Shown here: positions 35,301-44,900 of the stretch, in pieces
Numbering within the stretch: position 1 is the stretch's first letter
Layout: every line of letters begins with the position of its first letter
Assembly: GCA_035578175.1 (NCBI GenBank)
Contig: JAQMRL010000006.1
Span: 21,363,506-21,427,505, forward strand
DNA from: Catonia carolina
Lineage: Eukaryota; Arthropoda; Insecta; Hemiptera; Achilidae
Direction: 5' to 3'
DNA length: 64,000 nucleotides
The notes under the pieces: model-generated
What the model was told of the DNA's origin: nothing
Database searches by the model: none
The model's input: only the letters and a program-made list of their open reading frames with translations
Translations under genes and position numbers: made by a program

Positions 35301-38300
35301 CATATTACAATTGAATCGGTGAGTGGAAAAAGGGTAATATTCCAAAATCCTTATTTTCGAGAAATTAAAAAAAAACTGTATTATGACTTTGTTTTTGGTT
35401 TAATGGTAAAATGTTTAATTGGTCATTTATAGTAGACCTACTATATTAAAGCTTTTTAATGATGACTTTAGAATTTGTTTTACAATAATCATGGGATTGA
35501 TTTTTGATTATTAATATGTTGACTATTCACCTTTTTCTAGATTTAGTACAAGTGAATGGGAAAAATTAAGTTGAAAAAATAATATAATGTGCCAATATGA
35601 TACAAAACTTTATTTTTATTTCAAAATAATTTACAGTTACACTTTGATAATAATAAGACAGAAACCAGTGGTCCAACTGCTGTTCACTATTGAATGGAAG
35701 AAGGGTAATATTCCGGGAATATTATCCTTTTTCCACTCTACTAAGTTTTTAATGTAGCTTAGCTGCCTTTAGATACAAGGAATATTTCCCTTTTATCAAC
35801 CAATACATGCGCCGAAGTAAACTTAACATAACTGCTATCTTCATTCAATTTCACATTTTTTGGAATATTATCCTTTTTCCACTCACCGATTCAATTGTTA
35901 AAACTTGTGCAAATTAATGTAACATTCTTCTCTTCTCAGGGTGCCTCTCCATTCCGAAAGGTTGGCGACCATCATGGTAATGCTTACCTTACTGGTAGCT
36001 AATGTAACAAAGTTAAAACAAAATCATGGTCGACAAACTTGAGTATCTGATCCAACACATTAACAAAAATTCTTGGCGATGCATCTTATGACTGGTAGTA
36101 TTTTTAAAAAGGCTTGCCTTTGACTTACAGCAAAAACCATTAGTGTTTTCTGTATCTCACATTTAAGAGGAATCAAATTACACTATTTTTGTTTCCGAAT
36201 TCAGACTTTTATTCTTTACTTTCAGTTTTGGGCCACTTTCAGTCGAACCTGAAACTTCAAACCTAATTCGTGCTCGCTAAGTTTTTGTGTAGATTACAAA
36301 TCCAAAAACTGTTTGTTGCTATCTCTTGTAGTTTGTGACTGATTTATTGACTTCTAGTTTTGGGCCACTTAGTTGAAACCGAAACTTCAAACCCAATTTA
36401 GGCCCACTAAATTTTTGTGTAAATTATGAATCTGAAAACAGTTTGTTGCTATCTCTTGTAGTTTCTGACATCTGGTGTGATGGATGGATGGACAAACGAA
36501 AATGATAGATGACAATTTTAAAAATTGCCACAAACTAGGTTGAATATTTAAAGTGTTACTGCTGAAATCTGCAATATTATAAATCTACTAATACATATTG
36601 ACAAAATTTTAAAAATAAATTTATAATTAAACTCTTATTACTTACACTTGACAACCTTCCTGGTTCAACCAAAGACCTTCACCACCTCCATATGAGATGC
36701 CTACATACCCCATGCAACCTAATCCTTCAGGTAATGCACAAGTAGCAACAAATGTACGGCCATCAGCAGACTGATATTTATATTCTGACATAATCAGTTC
36801 TCTGTCTTGTATGTCAAACGCCAAATTTATTTGACCAGCCTAGTAAAAAAAAAACAAAGCACAAAAAAATTAAAAACACTAATTTCAAACCAATTTTTTA
36901 TTTAAATTACTCTTAATAATATTTGGGCCTCATTGGTTACAAAATTTGTAACAAAATTCAAAGTCTCATGGCCCAGCACTATAGGGTCTAAAAAGGATCA
37001 AAAACAGAAAGTATCTCTGAAGAAAGTCATAAGAAATAAATACAGTAATAATGAAACAATAGAGACTTCAGTACAAAATTGAAAGTTATATGGTCACATG
37101 GTTAGAATGAATGAAAAAAGACTGATAAAAAATTTTTTAATGTAAATTACAATATCAAGAGCTTACACAGAATTCTCAAAAAACAAAAAGTCAAAAATAA
37201 TATCCTTGGGATTAATGATTCTGATTGTTCTGATAAAGAAAACTATAGAACAAAAATTGAAGAGTTATGTGATTTCCAAGAAAGTCAAAGAGAAGAATAT
37301 GCTTAGAGAAGATTATTGCTGATGCAGAAAAAAAATGAGTTGAGAAAATATCAGAATGTTGGTTTTAAGAAAAACACAAAGAAAGAAAAGAGAATGTGTT
37401 TTCCAATCGTGTGATTATAATTTTTGTCTATTTACAAAAGAAAAAATAAACAAGAAAGATTGGGAAAGCATTTATGGAGTGTGCCAAAGTACATACAAAT
37501 ATAAATCCCTATCATGCCAAATAATTTAGACACTAGCCAAAACAACCACTAGAAAGGAACTCTCAGAAAAGAGAAAAGTAAAGAAAGTTTCTAAGGAATA
37601 TACAGGGATAAGATGATAGTGAATGAACTCCAAAGAGAGTGAACCGTTAATTGTATGACAGGTGAGAAGGATCTCTACTACGCCGAGGAAAAGGAGAATG
37701 GTTTATTATGGAAACACCAGAAAAATGAAACATGTTTTCTGGGTTCAAAGGGTCTGAAAACTTGTATATCCGGTGAAAACCCAATTTTGAAAAATCAACA
37801 TTAAAACAATACTTTCCTTTTTATAAATTGATATAGGCAAGGGGAAGTAACTAGCTGTCTAGTTAAAGAAATGCAATTGCCCTATCTATTGATAAAACAG
37901 TCACTACTTATCTTGCTTGCACAGGTCACTATCCAAAGAACCTTCAACACCTTATACAAGTTAAAAACTTGATTACAGTCAAAAATAACAGAAAATCAGC
38001 TTGACAGTCTTTGCATGATGAGTAAGCATAAAAAAAAGAGTTCTGAAAGCTAAAGATAAATTTGAGAAAAATTTTGTCAAGATTTAGCTAAAACTTTCGA
38101 TGCTTGCCAGTAATAAAGTTTTTGCGTACTGAATAGACGGTTACGAGTAATTGTGGATGATTTAATAAGAGAAGAACAAATGGGCTTTCATAGAAGACAT
38201 TCGTGTACAGATGCAGTTGTTCACATTGAAGCAAATAAAAGAATTATACAGTGAGTATTTTGTGAAACACATATGGCTTTTATCAATTTGGAGAAAGCTT

Positions 38301-41002
38301 TTGATAATGTTCTTTAAGGCCATCTTTGGAATGTAATACTGGAGAAGGGTTATCCAAAATACCTTGTTGCTGCTATTGTTGAGTACAAACATAACAAATA
38401 GTTATTTTGTTTTGGCAAAGACAAGAAAACAGAGAAAATTAAAATAAATTTACAACAAGGCTGTCCAATGTCTCCGATGCTACTTAATATTATTTACGTT
38501 GATTTTAACAATTTGGAATCAATTGGTTGACTCAGGCATTCAGCTTTGGAATAACATATTCCTAAATTCATTGCTGTAAGCAGATTTGATAAATTGAATT
38601 ATGCAGATTCCATTGAATTATTCTAATATTCATGCAGAGTTTGGCATTATCGCATTCAAGGGAAGATGGCCGATTAGCTCAAAAATTATACTTTGCAACC
38701 AAACTATAGAAATAGTTTGAGATTTTAAATAATTAGGATGCAGGATTTCCTATGACAAAGATGATGACTTGAGTGAAAAACCGGCAAAATTCAGCGCTGC
38801 ATGAGATTCTATTCGCAGTACAATAAGAAAGAAAATGAGACAGGACACCCAAATGAAATTTTATAGAATAATGGCTGTACCACTCATAACAAATGGGAGT
38901 GAAACATGGAAGTCATTACAGAGGAATGAGTCTCTTATCCAGGCTGCTGAAATTAGATTTTTGCAGGGAGTCAAAGGTTGTACCCAGTTAGATAGTTACA
39001 TTACCCAGTTAGTAAATTACAAAACTATAAAACTATACACGCTGAGTTAAATGTTCACTCACTGAGAAACATTAAGAATTTTATAAGAGAAACTGGTCTA
39101 ACCATTTACTTCGCATGCAAGCATACAGACTTCCTCTATGAACATGGGAATATAAACCTAGAGGGAAGCGAGGCTTGGGAAGACCTAATAAGAGATGGAT
39201 ACCGGAACAGCCCATTGAGTCTACTCCTTGACAAATGATTTAGCTACAACTCCTGTAGACTAGTGATGAAATAAGATTTAAATAGATTCAAATAACATTG
39301 CCACTACATAATTACTTTTAGTGTTTTCATAAGTTCAAATAAAAACTTTTTTAATAAAAAATGTATCTTATTTTGGTCCCCCTGGAGAAAATCTTGACTA
39401 TGCCTAAGCCACCAATAGTAGCAGTTTAATAATTTTGTAACACGAGTATATTTTAAGTAATCTCTTATAAAGATATCTTAATGACATAACTGGTAATAAA
39501 ATACTTACTCGTTCCTCTTCTGGTGTTAGACCAAAAGCATCACCAGCATGCGGTAAAGGTCCATTAGGTGGAAATGTAGCAAATGGGCCCTTAACTTTGT
39601 TATCTTGCATAGCTATCAATAACATTGCTAGATACATATTTCTGTTTCTTTTTGCTTCCACGCCATACATAGGCTCTCCAGCCAACTTTTCCAGCCATCT
39701 CTGCAAAACAAAATATATTATTCTAATTTAACTTTACGTCATTTGACTCATAAAATTGATTACAAAAATAGAAAATAGTTCTTACAGACAAAACTAAGGA
39801 ACTATACTTTATTCCACTTATATTTGGAACTGTTGTAAGCAAACACTTTGTTCTATTATTGTCTAAATGTGTAATTTTACTTACAGAAAATGCTTAGCAC
39901 ATGCCATCACATTGGCAAGAAAGTTGTATTTGACCCTTTCAGTGCCCAAACACTATTTAAAAGTTTGATCCTGAAGTGCCATATAATGTGTACAAGGATG
40001 TACAAAAAGTATAAGCACTTATTTCGAAAACTTGCAGGCATAAGCCTGCCATTACCAACCAGTATTTCAAAGTTACAGAAAAATAAAATTTTCCGTTAAA
40101 ATTAATTTTTGTTGTGTTCTTAAAAAAAATAAATCATTTTAACACTAAAATTATTAAAAATAGTTTTGTTTATAGTTTTTGACAGCTTGGTCATTAGCAA
40201 CTACTGCAGGTGTTTTGGTATTTTAACGGTGGTTTTCATGTGTTAAAATTTTGAGACTCTTGCTGGGAATCAACCCTGAGACCTTTTGCTTCGTAGGGTA
40301 GTGCGCTAGTCACTACACCATGGAGGCGGCTCAAAATACATTATTCCATTTTGTTTAAACATTTTTTGTAAACATTCAGTTATCCGGACGTTGGCACTTT
40401 ATGCCAACGTTTTTGGCTTACGAACGTCTGGTAAACCGGATGTTGACACTTTACGTAACAGATATCGACGTCCTTTTTTCCGGACATTGGCACTGAAAGG
40501 GTTAAATTTAAATTGCATTTAAAACAAATATAGATTTTGTTTTAAAGTAAGGGGTAGAAGCAAAGTATGGAATTTTTTTATCACTTACTTTTCATTCTGC
40601 ATTAGCAGAAATTTTCATCAAAAAAAATAAATAATCTTACGTAAAACAAAAACTTCAATAATTTACAAAGATAGAAATTTAAGCTCTCTAATATGATGTA
40701 TATAAGGGTTACATGGTTTGCTCCCATAATACATCAGATTGTTTTTTCTGAAATTAAAAAAAACACTTTACATTTTATGCTGTAAAGAATTATCCCACTA
40801 ATGTAATACATTAAAAAATATTTAAGATAATATAAAATATAAAACATACCGTACAATGGTCAAAATCTCTCGGTCTAGTAACATTACTTATAAAATTATT
40901 AGTAAATTGTAAATAGAATAAATGATCTTCATCCAACTTAGATTCTGCCGAAAATGTATAAGAGATTGGGGTCTCGTCATCTTCATCACCTTCGTCACCC
41001 AT
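23317..41002 (-). CDS. DUF4485-like coiled-coil protein, complete, about 407 aa
   Basis: Seven exons in transcript order: 41002-40850, 39700-39509, 36839-36648, 31630-31446, 30485-30356, 25856-25698 and 23529-23317. They encode 407 residues from an ATG to TAA, with consistent phases and GT...AG introns. Exon 3 uses a GTGTAAGT donor. Residues about 24-110 (LDEDHLFYLQ...RWLEKL...KRNRNMYLAMLL...VKGPFATFPPNGPLP) follow the pattern of the DUF4485 domain at the N-terminus of vertebrate CEP112. Residues 116-240 form a segment rich in Gly and hydrophobics (YVGISYGGGEGLW) that I do not recognise. The last 160 residues are charged and heptad-rich, predicted coiled coil. A consensus X-box lies upstream at 41243-41256. 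A centrosomal or ciliary role is inference. Introns contain many transposons, some antisense. Confidence 0.85.
23713..24618 (-). mobile_element. Mariner-like element MLE-B, decayed
   Basis: The TIRs are CGAGGGGGTACCCAAAAG and, at the right reversed, CAAGGGGGTACCCAAAAG, with TA at both flanks. The minus strand has transposase parts at 24427-24230 (helix-turn-helix, SQVYEWFSWFTNGDMSIDD) and 24197-23778 with FFHHNNAPAHIAISV (Asp of block two changed to Asn) and PYSPDLSVCDFFLFPRMK. A segment between them, including the first catalytic Asp block, is deleted. It is inactive. It lies in the DUF4485-like gene, intron 6. Confidence 0.9.
24706..25466 (-). mobile_element. Mariner-like element MLE-C, truncated
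   Basis: The ends CAAGGTCTGTTAGTATTAAAG and, reversed, GAGGTCTGGTAGAAAAGTATTC are imperfect TIRs next to TA. The minus strand at 25191-24925 has FFDSHGVVHHEYAPKDQS and a broken DNAPAH-like region (NWCLRHIMLQHIPPT), typical of the central part of mariner transposase. It is decayed and about 0.76 kb. Confidence 0.8.
26005..28060 (+). mobile_element. CR1/Jockey-like LINE fragment split by a mariner
   Basis: The plus strand gives RLYKSLVRPVLQFCSTVWNY followed by PDILKIFLRVP and SFRLFAGATRSK, typical of the region after the reverse transcriptase core in CR1/Jockey-type elements. The sequence is interrupted at a TA by the 1.3-kb mariner at 26570-27887 and resumes beyond it (GCTACAGCAAATGAAATAAATGG...). 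It is antisense to the host gene. Confidence 0.75.
26570..27887 (-). mobile_element. Mariner-like element MLE-D, nearly full length
   Basis: Length is 1318 bp with TIRs CGAGGTGTGGCTAGAAAAAAAC and, reversed, CGAGGTGCGGCTAGAAAAAAAC, and TA on both sides. The minus-strand transposase has a helix-turn-helix region, VITCDESWFF (first Asp), HQDNAPAHNALSV (second Asp) and PYSPDLAPCDFF (third Asp), the mariner D,D34D signature. Two lesions interrupt it: a small deletion near 27575, within the RTQV/EWFKRF region, and a one-base change in a run of A near 27137. All catalytic residues remain. It is one of the younger elements here. Confidence 0.95.
28061..28958. other. Intron DNA, no recognised element
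   Basis: This part of the DUF4485-like gene intron has short frames only (28036-28227 and 28507-28740 on the minus strand) that I cannot support as exons. Confidence 0.4.
28961..29358 (-). repeat. Family A retroposon, full-length copy A6 with TSD
   Basis: A perfect 12-bp duplication GGAACTTCTAGT stands at 28949-28960 and 29359-29370, directly at the (GTT)n start and at the CTGCCC end. This sets the family's length (398 bp here) and shows that it inserts by target-primed retroposition. The 3' tail in its own direction is (AAC)4. Confidence 0.95.
29600..30110 (-). mobile_element. RTE-like LINE 3' fragment
   Basis: The minus strand reads RLRMVRCYIFSTVLYGTEAL, then KRKMEYLGHIMHGPRYEMLG and GRTRIFWLKN in shifted frames, the same C-terminal region as the LINE at 15172-17290. 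It is decayed, on the coding strand of the host gene. Confidence 0.8.
30486..31445. other. Intron 4 of the DUF4485-like gene, unassigned
   Basis: The part at 30620-31100 has slightly higher GC and long broken frames on the minus strand, which suggests an old retroposon. I cannot name the family. Confidence 0.4.
31836..32487 (-). mobile_element. Mariner-like element related to MLE-D, truncated
   Basis: The left TIR GAGGTGTGGCTATCAAATAACG is preceded by TA. The minus-strand frame 32218-31898 has HKDNAPAHSALSV and PYSPDLASCNFYLFPKVKS, where the third catalytic Asp is Asn. The 5' half of the transposase and the right TIR are missing. The element stops against family A copy A8. Confidence 0.85.
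32493..32791 (-). repeat. Family A retroposon, copy A8 (3' truncated)
   Basis: It starts at GGTGGAAAAGTACGCTTATC and ends with TCTGTTATGGGCAG. The terminal (AAC)n part is missing at the mariner junction. Confidence 0.8.
32792..34705. other. Intron DNA, microsatellites only
   Basis: It holds a (TTA)n run at about 33001-33035 and, at 33640-33715, a short repeat shared with 10690-10850. No gene or larger element is recognised. Confidence 0.45.
34706..34873 (-). repeat. SINE family B, copy B2
   Basis: Reversed, it has the tRNA-like head GGCCGCATTGGCATAGTTGG with B box GGTTCGAATCCC and the 3' end GTCGGACGTTAAACC. It is preceded by a (TA)n run at about 34680-34704. Confidence 0.9.
35307..35897. 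mobile_element. MITE with 41-bp TIRs and an internal palindrome
   Basis: The left end ACAATTGAATCGGTGAGTGG and the right end reversed are identical but for one base over about 41 bp. In the middle (35692-35750) the motif GGAAGAAGGGTAATATTCC meets its own reverse complement, so the end motif occurs four times in two inverted pairs. There is no coding capacity. It lies in intron 3 of the DUF4485-like gene. Confidence 0.9.
35928..35990 (-). mobile_element. RTE-like LINE 3' end fragment
   Basis: TTCTTCTCTTCTCAGGGTGCC...CGAAAGGTTGGCGACCATCA matches the extreme 3' end and tail of the LINE at 15172-17290. It stands 30 bp from the MITE. Confidence 0.7.
36105..36530 (-). repeat. Family G repeat, copy G2 with internal tandem duplication
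   Basis: It is the reverse of G1 (5993-6290). The segment GTTTTGGGCCACTT...TATCTCTTGTAGTTT occurs twice in tandem (about 36220-36335 and 36350-36465), so one 120-bp unit was duplicated. Confidence 0.75.
36950..39250 (+). mobile_element. Decayed LINE, antisense in intron 2 of the DUF4485-like gene
   Basis: Broken plus-strand frames follow a non-LTR reverse transcriptase: EEQMGFHRRHSCTDAV near 38170 and a motif B remnant QGCPMSPMLLN near 38457. These are followed by LGCRISYDKDDDLSEK near 38730 and MRQDTQMKFYRIMAVPLITN at 38835. The many stops and frameshifts mark an old copy. The 5' part (36950-38150) is less clear. Confidence 0.85.
37735..37862. repeat. TIR repeat family F, end fragment F4
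   Basis: TGTTTTCTGGGTTCAAAGGG to GATATAGGCAAGGGGAAGTA matches the right end of family F. It is inserted in or next to the LINE relic. Confidence 0.8.
39934..40501. mobile_element. piggyBac-like MITE with nested SINE
   Basis: The ends CCCTTTCAGTGCCCAAAC and, reversed, CCCTTTCAGTGCCAATG are inverted repeats. The flanks are TTGA (39930-39933) and TTAA (40502-40505), close to the TTAA duplication of piggyBac elements. Repeats of a TCCGGACRTTGGCAC type fill 40378-40495. A reversed tRNA-like SINE lies inside. It is in intron 1 of the DUF4485-like gene. Confidence 0.75.
40180..40330 (-). repeat. tRNA-like SINE, reversed, family E
   Basis: It starts with GACAGCTTGGTCATTAGC and ends with a reversed tRNA-like head (CACTACACCATGGAGGCGGC; B box reversed GGGAATCAACCC). 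Related pieces occur at 9270, 20325 and 55645. Confidence 0.7.
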
Positions 41003-41242
41003 TTTGGATTAAGTTCCTTGTACTTTTTTATATTTATAAATTAATAAAATGACAAACTATAAGAATTAATTGTTTGTTATTGAAATATAATGGTTTTTTG
41101 GTATTTTTGTTATGTTCGTGAAAGCGTTAAGTTTATGTGTTTTTGTAACTGAAAATTTTTATGTTCTGCCAAACTATGGGTTGTGTTGTAATGAAATGAA
41201 CTGAAAATAAATAATGCGAACTGTTGTAGGTTGTTTATTTGT

Positions 41243-41256
41243 GTTACTATAGCAAC
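41243..41256 (-). promoter_or_regulatory. RFX X-box upstream of the DUF4485-like gene
   Basis: GTTACTATAGCAAC fits the X-box consensus RYYNYY-N1-3-RRNRAC at every defined position with the common 2-bp AT spacer. It lies 241 bp before the ATG of the DUF4485-like gene, with no other gene start nearby. X-boxes bind RFX factors (DAF-19 in nematodes) and mark ciliary genes. Binding itself is inference. Confidence 0.65.
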
Positions 41257-41972
41257 ATTACTTATGACAATTAAACATATGATCAGATGACGCTTTAATT
41301 TCTTTTTATTACAAAAATATTTTATTCTGATAAATCAAAACATTTAACTTTGAAATATTACATATAAATTTTTTATATTTTGTTTAAAATAGAAAATATG
41401 GTCAGTTAAATGGAGATTCTGTTTGCCATGAAATACAGAGTTAAATAACGGAATGGTTAAATAATTTGTACATGTTTGTAAAGAGGAAACTTTCAGGATT
41501 CTGCAAAAAATTTAAAAAAAAAACTTTGTAAAAGCCATAATGAGATTGTGTGAAATAACAAAATAATGGAATTGATATTTTGATGGTATTCTGGTAGCGA
41601 AGTTCAGTTTATTTGAGGGTCAATAACGAAGTGGGAATTTATTATTTCGGTGCTTAATCAAAATTAAGCGGTACAATAACAATAATGATGTTATTTTGAA
41701 AGCCAATATATTTAAAATTTTAAAAATATTATACAACTTTGTGTGTACGTGTAAATGTTCAACTGTTGTCTTCAAAACAGCTCTAATGATTTCCAGAAAA
41801 TTCATATATTGGGGTTTTCAAGATCTACAAATCTGTTGTAGGTCTCATATTTGCAAAAAAAATCATAACCTTGCTAAATTAAGAAATATAATTAGAACAA
41901 TAGGCTGGCTACAGATGTAATAAACAATAACAGATGATGTAGTTAACTATTACACAGTATTTTAAAAGTAAC
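41257..41972. other. Intergenic AT-rich DNA, no gene seen
   Basis: Two overlapping short frames near 41620-41920 have no family features. I regard them as noise. Confidence 0.4.
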
Positions 41973-42145
41973 GGGCGGCCTGTTGGCATAGTGGTTAGAG
42001 CTATTGGCTTCTATGCTGGGGTCCCAGGGGTTTGATTCCCACATGTCTGGCATTTTTTCATCACTCATCTTCATGTATCATCCTTCTCACTGAATGAATC
42101 AGCAGCAATTGCAAAAAAGTCAGAAGTAAAACCAAAAAGTAAAGA
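41973..42145 (+). repeat. tRNA-derived SINE family C, copy C2
   Basis: Head GGCCTGTTGGCATAGTGGTT (A box) and GGTTTGATTCCC (B box), then CATGTCTGGCATTTTTTCATC and an A-rich end near 42140. Confidence 0.85.
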
Positions 42146-42319
42146 CTACAATATTATGATAATTTTGAATGGAGATTCTATTTGCCCTTTAATACGGAGT
42201 TCTACAAAATGGATTTAAACCATTTTTACATGGTTGTAAAAAGAGGGCACTCAAAAATTCAAAAAATAAAAATTGTAAAAACCAAAGATCTTAATTAAAT
42301 AACAAAATAATTGAATGAA

Positions 42320-42690
42320 AGTTCAGAGGGATCCTTTCCTCAGGTATTCTCTCTACGTGCTCCCTTCATCGACTTTGATATTCCGCAATCTTCCCATTCA
42401 GGTTGTAAACATCCAGTTCCGTTTTTATATCCTCATTTCTTAGTTGGTCCTTACGATTGCAACCCTTTGTTCATTGCAGGAATCTCATCTCTACTGCCTG
42501 TACTCTACTCTCTTGTAGTTTTATACTTATCCATGACTCGCTTCCATAGAGGTAGTACTCTTAACAGCAATCACCTTTTTAAATTTTAACTTAGTTTCTT
42601 TCAGTGTTTTCCTATCTAGGGTTCTGCTAATACGTTCGCACACTAGCTGGAATTTACCAACTTTCTTCTCTATAGTCAAATCTTGATAAA
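42320..42690 (-). mobile_element. LINE 3' fragment
   Basis: The minus strand reads YLYGSESWISIKLQESRVQAV followed by EMRFLQ and TKGC, the same region as GSETWKS...AEIRFLQGVKGC in the LINE relic at 38880. It is decayed and intergenic. Confidence 0.75.
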
Positions 42691-43509
42691 ATTCTGTCAC
42701 AACCTAAATAATTGCATCGTGATACTTGTTCGAGCACTACATCTTGATATAGTTGATCCACAACTCTATAGACCTGGTAGGATATTTACCAGTAAATGCC
42801 ATTATCAGGTTGGCTGCCATGAGATGCGCCGGCGCTACTCAGGCTTTTGTTACCCACAGGCCGTGAGTAATACGGTTGCTACTCAATTCCTATTCTACAA
42901 TTTTGTTAATATCTTTTCGCGGCCTGCTTGGAGAGTGTTGTAATTTTAATACGGCCTCTATGGCATATTTTTGTGTATATGTACAGTAGCAACATCTTTG
43001 AGAAGCCATAAGAACTCTAATGACACGCGTGAGAACTGATGCCATTCGCTTCCGTTGTTTCATTGAATAAACATCGTTTTATTGTGAATTTAGTCCATTT
43101 TTTAGTTTAATTTGTTGTTTTATCGTATTAGTTTTTTATCTAATTAATTTAAACCGGTGAACTCACTTTTTTTCATTATTTTTAATTGTATTAATGGTTT
43201 TTTATATTAATAGAATAATAAACACATAATTAAAAAAAAAACTGTGTTTTTATTATGCGGCCTGTCGGGAAGGGGTTTCCTTTAACATGGGTGGCAGCCA
43301 ACCTGTTAACTTTAGCCTTTTTACGGAAACTTTGAAATTATATTTCTTGCATAATTCATTCAAAACATACACTGATCTCTGAAGCTCATCATCACTCTTG
43401 CACAATCCACAAACAGTAAAGCACAAACAGTAAACAATATTGTCCAGCCCAATTTCCGAACTAACCTTGTTTCTCCAACGCCAGATAGAGTAATCCTAAT
43501 ACAAAGTAT
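42691..43509. other. Intergenic DNA, no gene seen
   Basis: A GC-richer patch at 42740-42960 has no gene features. GTGGCAGCCAACCTGTTA near 43291 also occurs at 25568, so some of this is repeat-derived. Confidence 0.4.
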
Positions 43510-44109
43510 ATTGTTGTTTAGGTCATCAGCCGAAAGACTGGTTTGAACCTCTAGAGGTTTTCTTTAAGTAAAACGAAGAGTGAGGTGGTTTACAATTGCC
43601 TTCCTCACTGAGTTTAAAAGTATGCTTATCAGCATGCCAGGCCCTCTAAAAAGTATGTATTTTCCACTCTGCAAATGACACCTTCATTTCATTCACAACA
43701 GGGTCTGGCTGTATAATGATGAAATTCATTACTTTCAGAGGTGATAACTCTGATTAGTGTATTTTACACCTCTACCTCTTCTGTTCTTAAATGATTTGGT
43801 CATTTAATTGGCTGACCATGTGATAAGAAACAGAACTATTTTTTCAGCCCTGTAACAAATTGAGTGCTTTTTTTTTGTTTTTTTTTGTTTAACGTCCGAC
43901 TGTTATGCAATTACTGCTAATGCAGACGGTGAAGGATGAAATTAATTTTTGTAACGTATGAAAATATGCCATGCCTGAATGGGATTCGAACCCAAGACCG
44001 CATGATGAGAGGCGAGCACGTTAACAACTGCGCCAATGCGGCCGGTAATTAATTTAAAATTAATTTAAAATTGAGTGCAATTAATTTACACTTCACCTGT
44101 ACGTTATGG
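43510..44109 (-). repeat. Family A retroposon A9, interrupted by a SINE
   Basis: It starts GTTGTTTAGGTCATCAGCCG and ends CACCTGTACGTTATGG. A family B SINE with target duplication splits it at 43868-44067. A Tc1-like element begins 8 bp after its end. Confidence 0.9.
43868..44067 (-). repeat. SINE family B copy B3 with TSD
   Basis: An 11-bp duplication AAATTGAGTGC (43857-43867 and 44068-44078) flanks it exactly. The reversed body contains the poly-T start, TTTAACGTCCGACTG and the tRNA-like head ending in GCGGCCGG. The extra AATTTAAAATTAATTT at the head side is part of the insert. Confidence 0.95.
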
Positions 44110-44117
44110 TTATATAA

Positions 44118-44762
44118 AGTCCTGGACAAAATTAATGCATCCTATAAGATTTTGGGCTAAACATAAAACAATCTTTTTCATCAATGTACCAGGTTCATTT
44201 CTGTTACCGTTATTCTTTGTATCATAATTTTAAGCAATATTTAATTTTTTTACAAAAAAATTAAGAGTTGTTAATTTGATTTATGATAATTTAATGAAAA
44301 ATAAGATAAATCAGCTTTAAAAACACAAAGTTTTATTTAACAAAAACTTAAGGGTTACTTACAGTATTGAATGAAAGTTTTCCAAATTTAATTTATATAT
44401 ATAATGGAAAAATTAAAATTAAATGATTATTATGTAATTTATAATGAATTAGTAATTCAGTAACGAGTACAGCCCCCTCTTGCCTTAATTGCAGCTAGCA
44501 TCTGCCTCGACATTCCTTGAATCAAGTTTTGGATTTCTCCTGGTCGATTTTCTTCCATCCTTCTATAGCCACATGACACAGCTGTTTATGATTCACTGCA
44601 TTACATTGATGAATTCTTTTTTTAAGCGAAACCCAAACATGCTCAATAGGATTTAAGTCTGGGCTGTTGGCTGGCCAGATCATACAGTTAATATCTACTT
44701 CATCAAGATATTGTGAAACCATCTTGCAGCATTTTTTAAAAATATGCGTTAATTTTGTCGAT
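44118..44762 (-). mobile_element. Tc1-like element, internally deleted copy T2
   Basis: Its ends are AAGTCCTGGACAAAATTAATGC and ATGCGTTAATTTTGTCG. The minus strand keeps 66 residues of transposase C-terminus with WPANSPDLNPIEHVWVSLKK, where DLNPIE holds the last catalytic acid. Only that C-terminal part and the ends remain, as in T1. Confidence 0.9.
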
Positions 44763-44765
44763 AAC

Positions 44766-44900
44766 TATCATTAAATAAAGTGGGCGATAAACTATACTCT
44801 TGTCTGACTCCTTGACTGATGAGATGTTTTGAAAAGGAATTCTAGGAAATTGAATATAGTAGAAATGTTTGTTTTTATTTTAATTCCTTCAGTGGTGTTC
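44766..44900 (-). mobile_element. LINE reverse transcriptase motif B fragment
   Basis: The minus strand reads HLISQGVRQEYSLSPTLFN, the motif B region of a LINE reverse transcriptase. It directly borders the Tc1-like element T2. Confidence 0.7.

Noticed and set aside
36642..36824. 60-aa frame as an independent small protein
   Set aside because: It is part of exon 3 of the DUF4485-like gene; splice signals and phase join it to neighbours.
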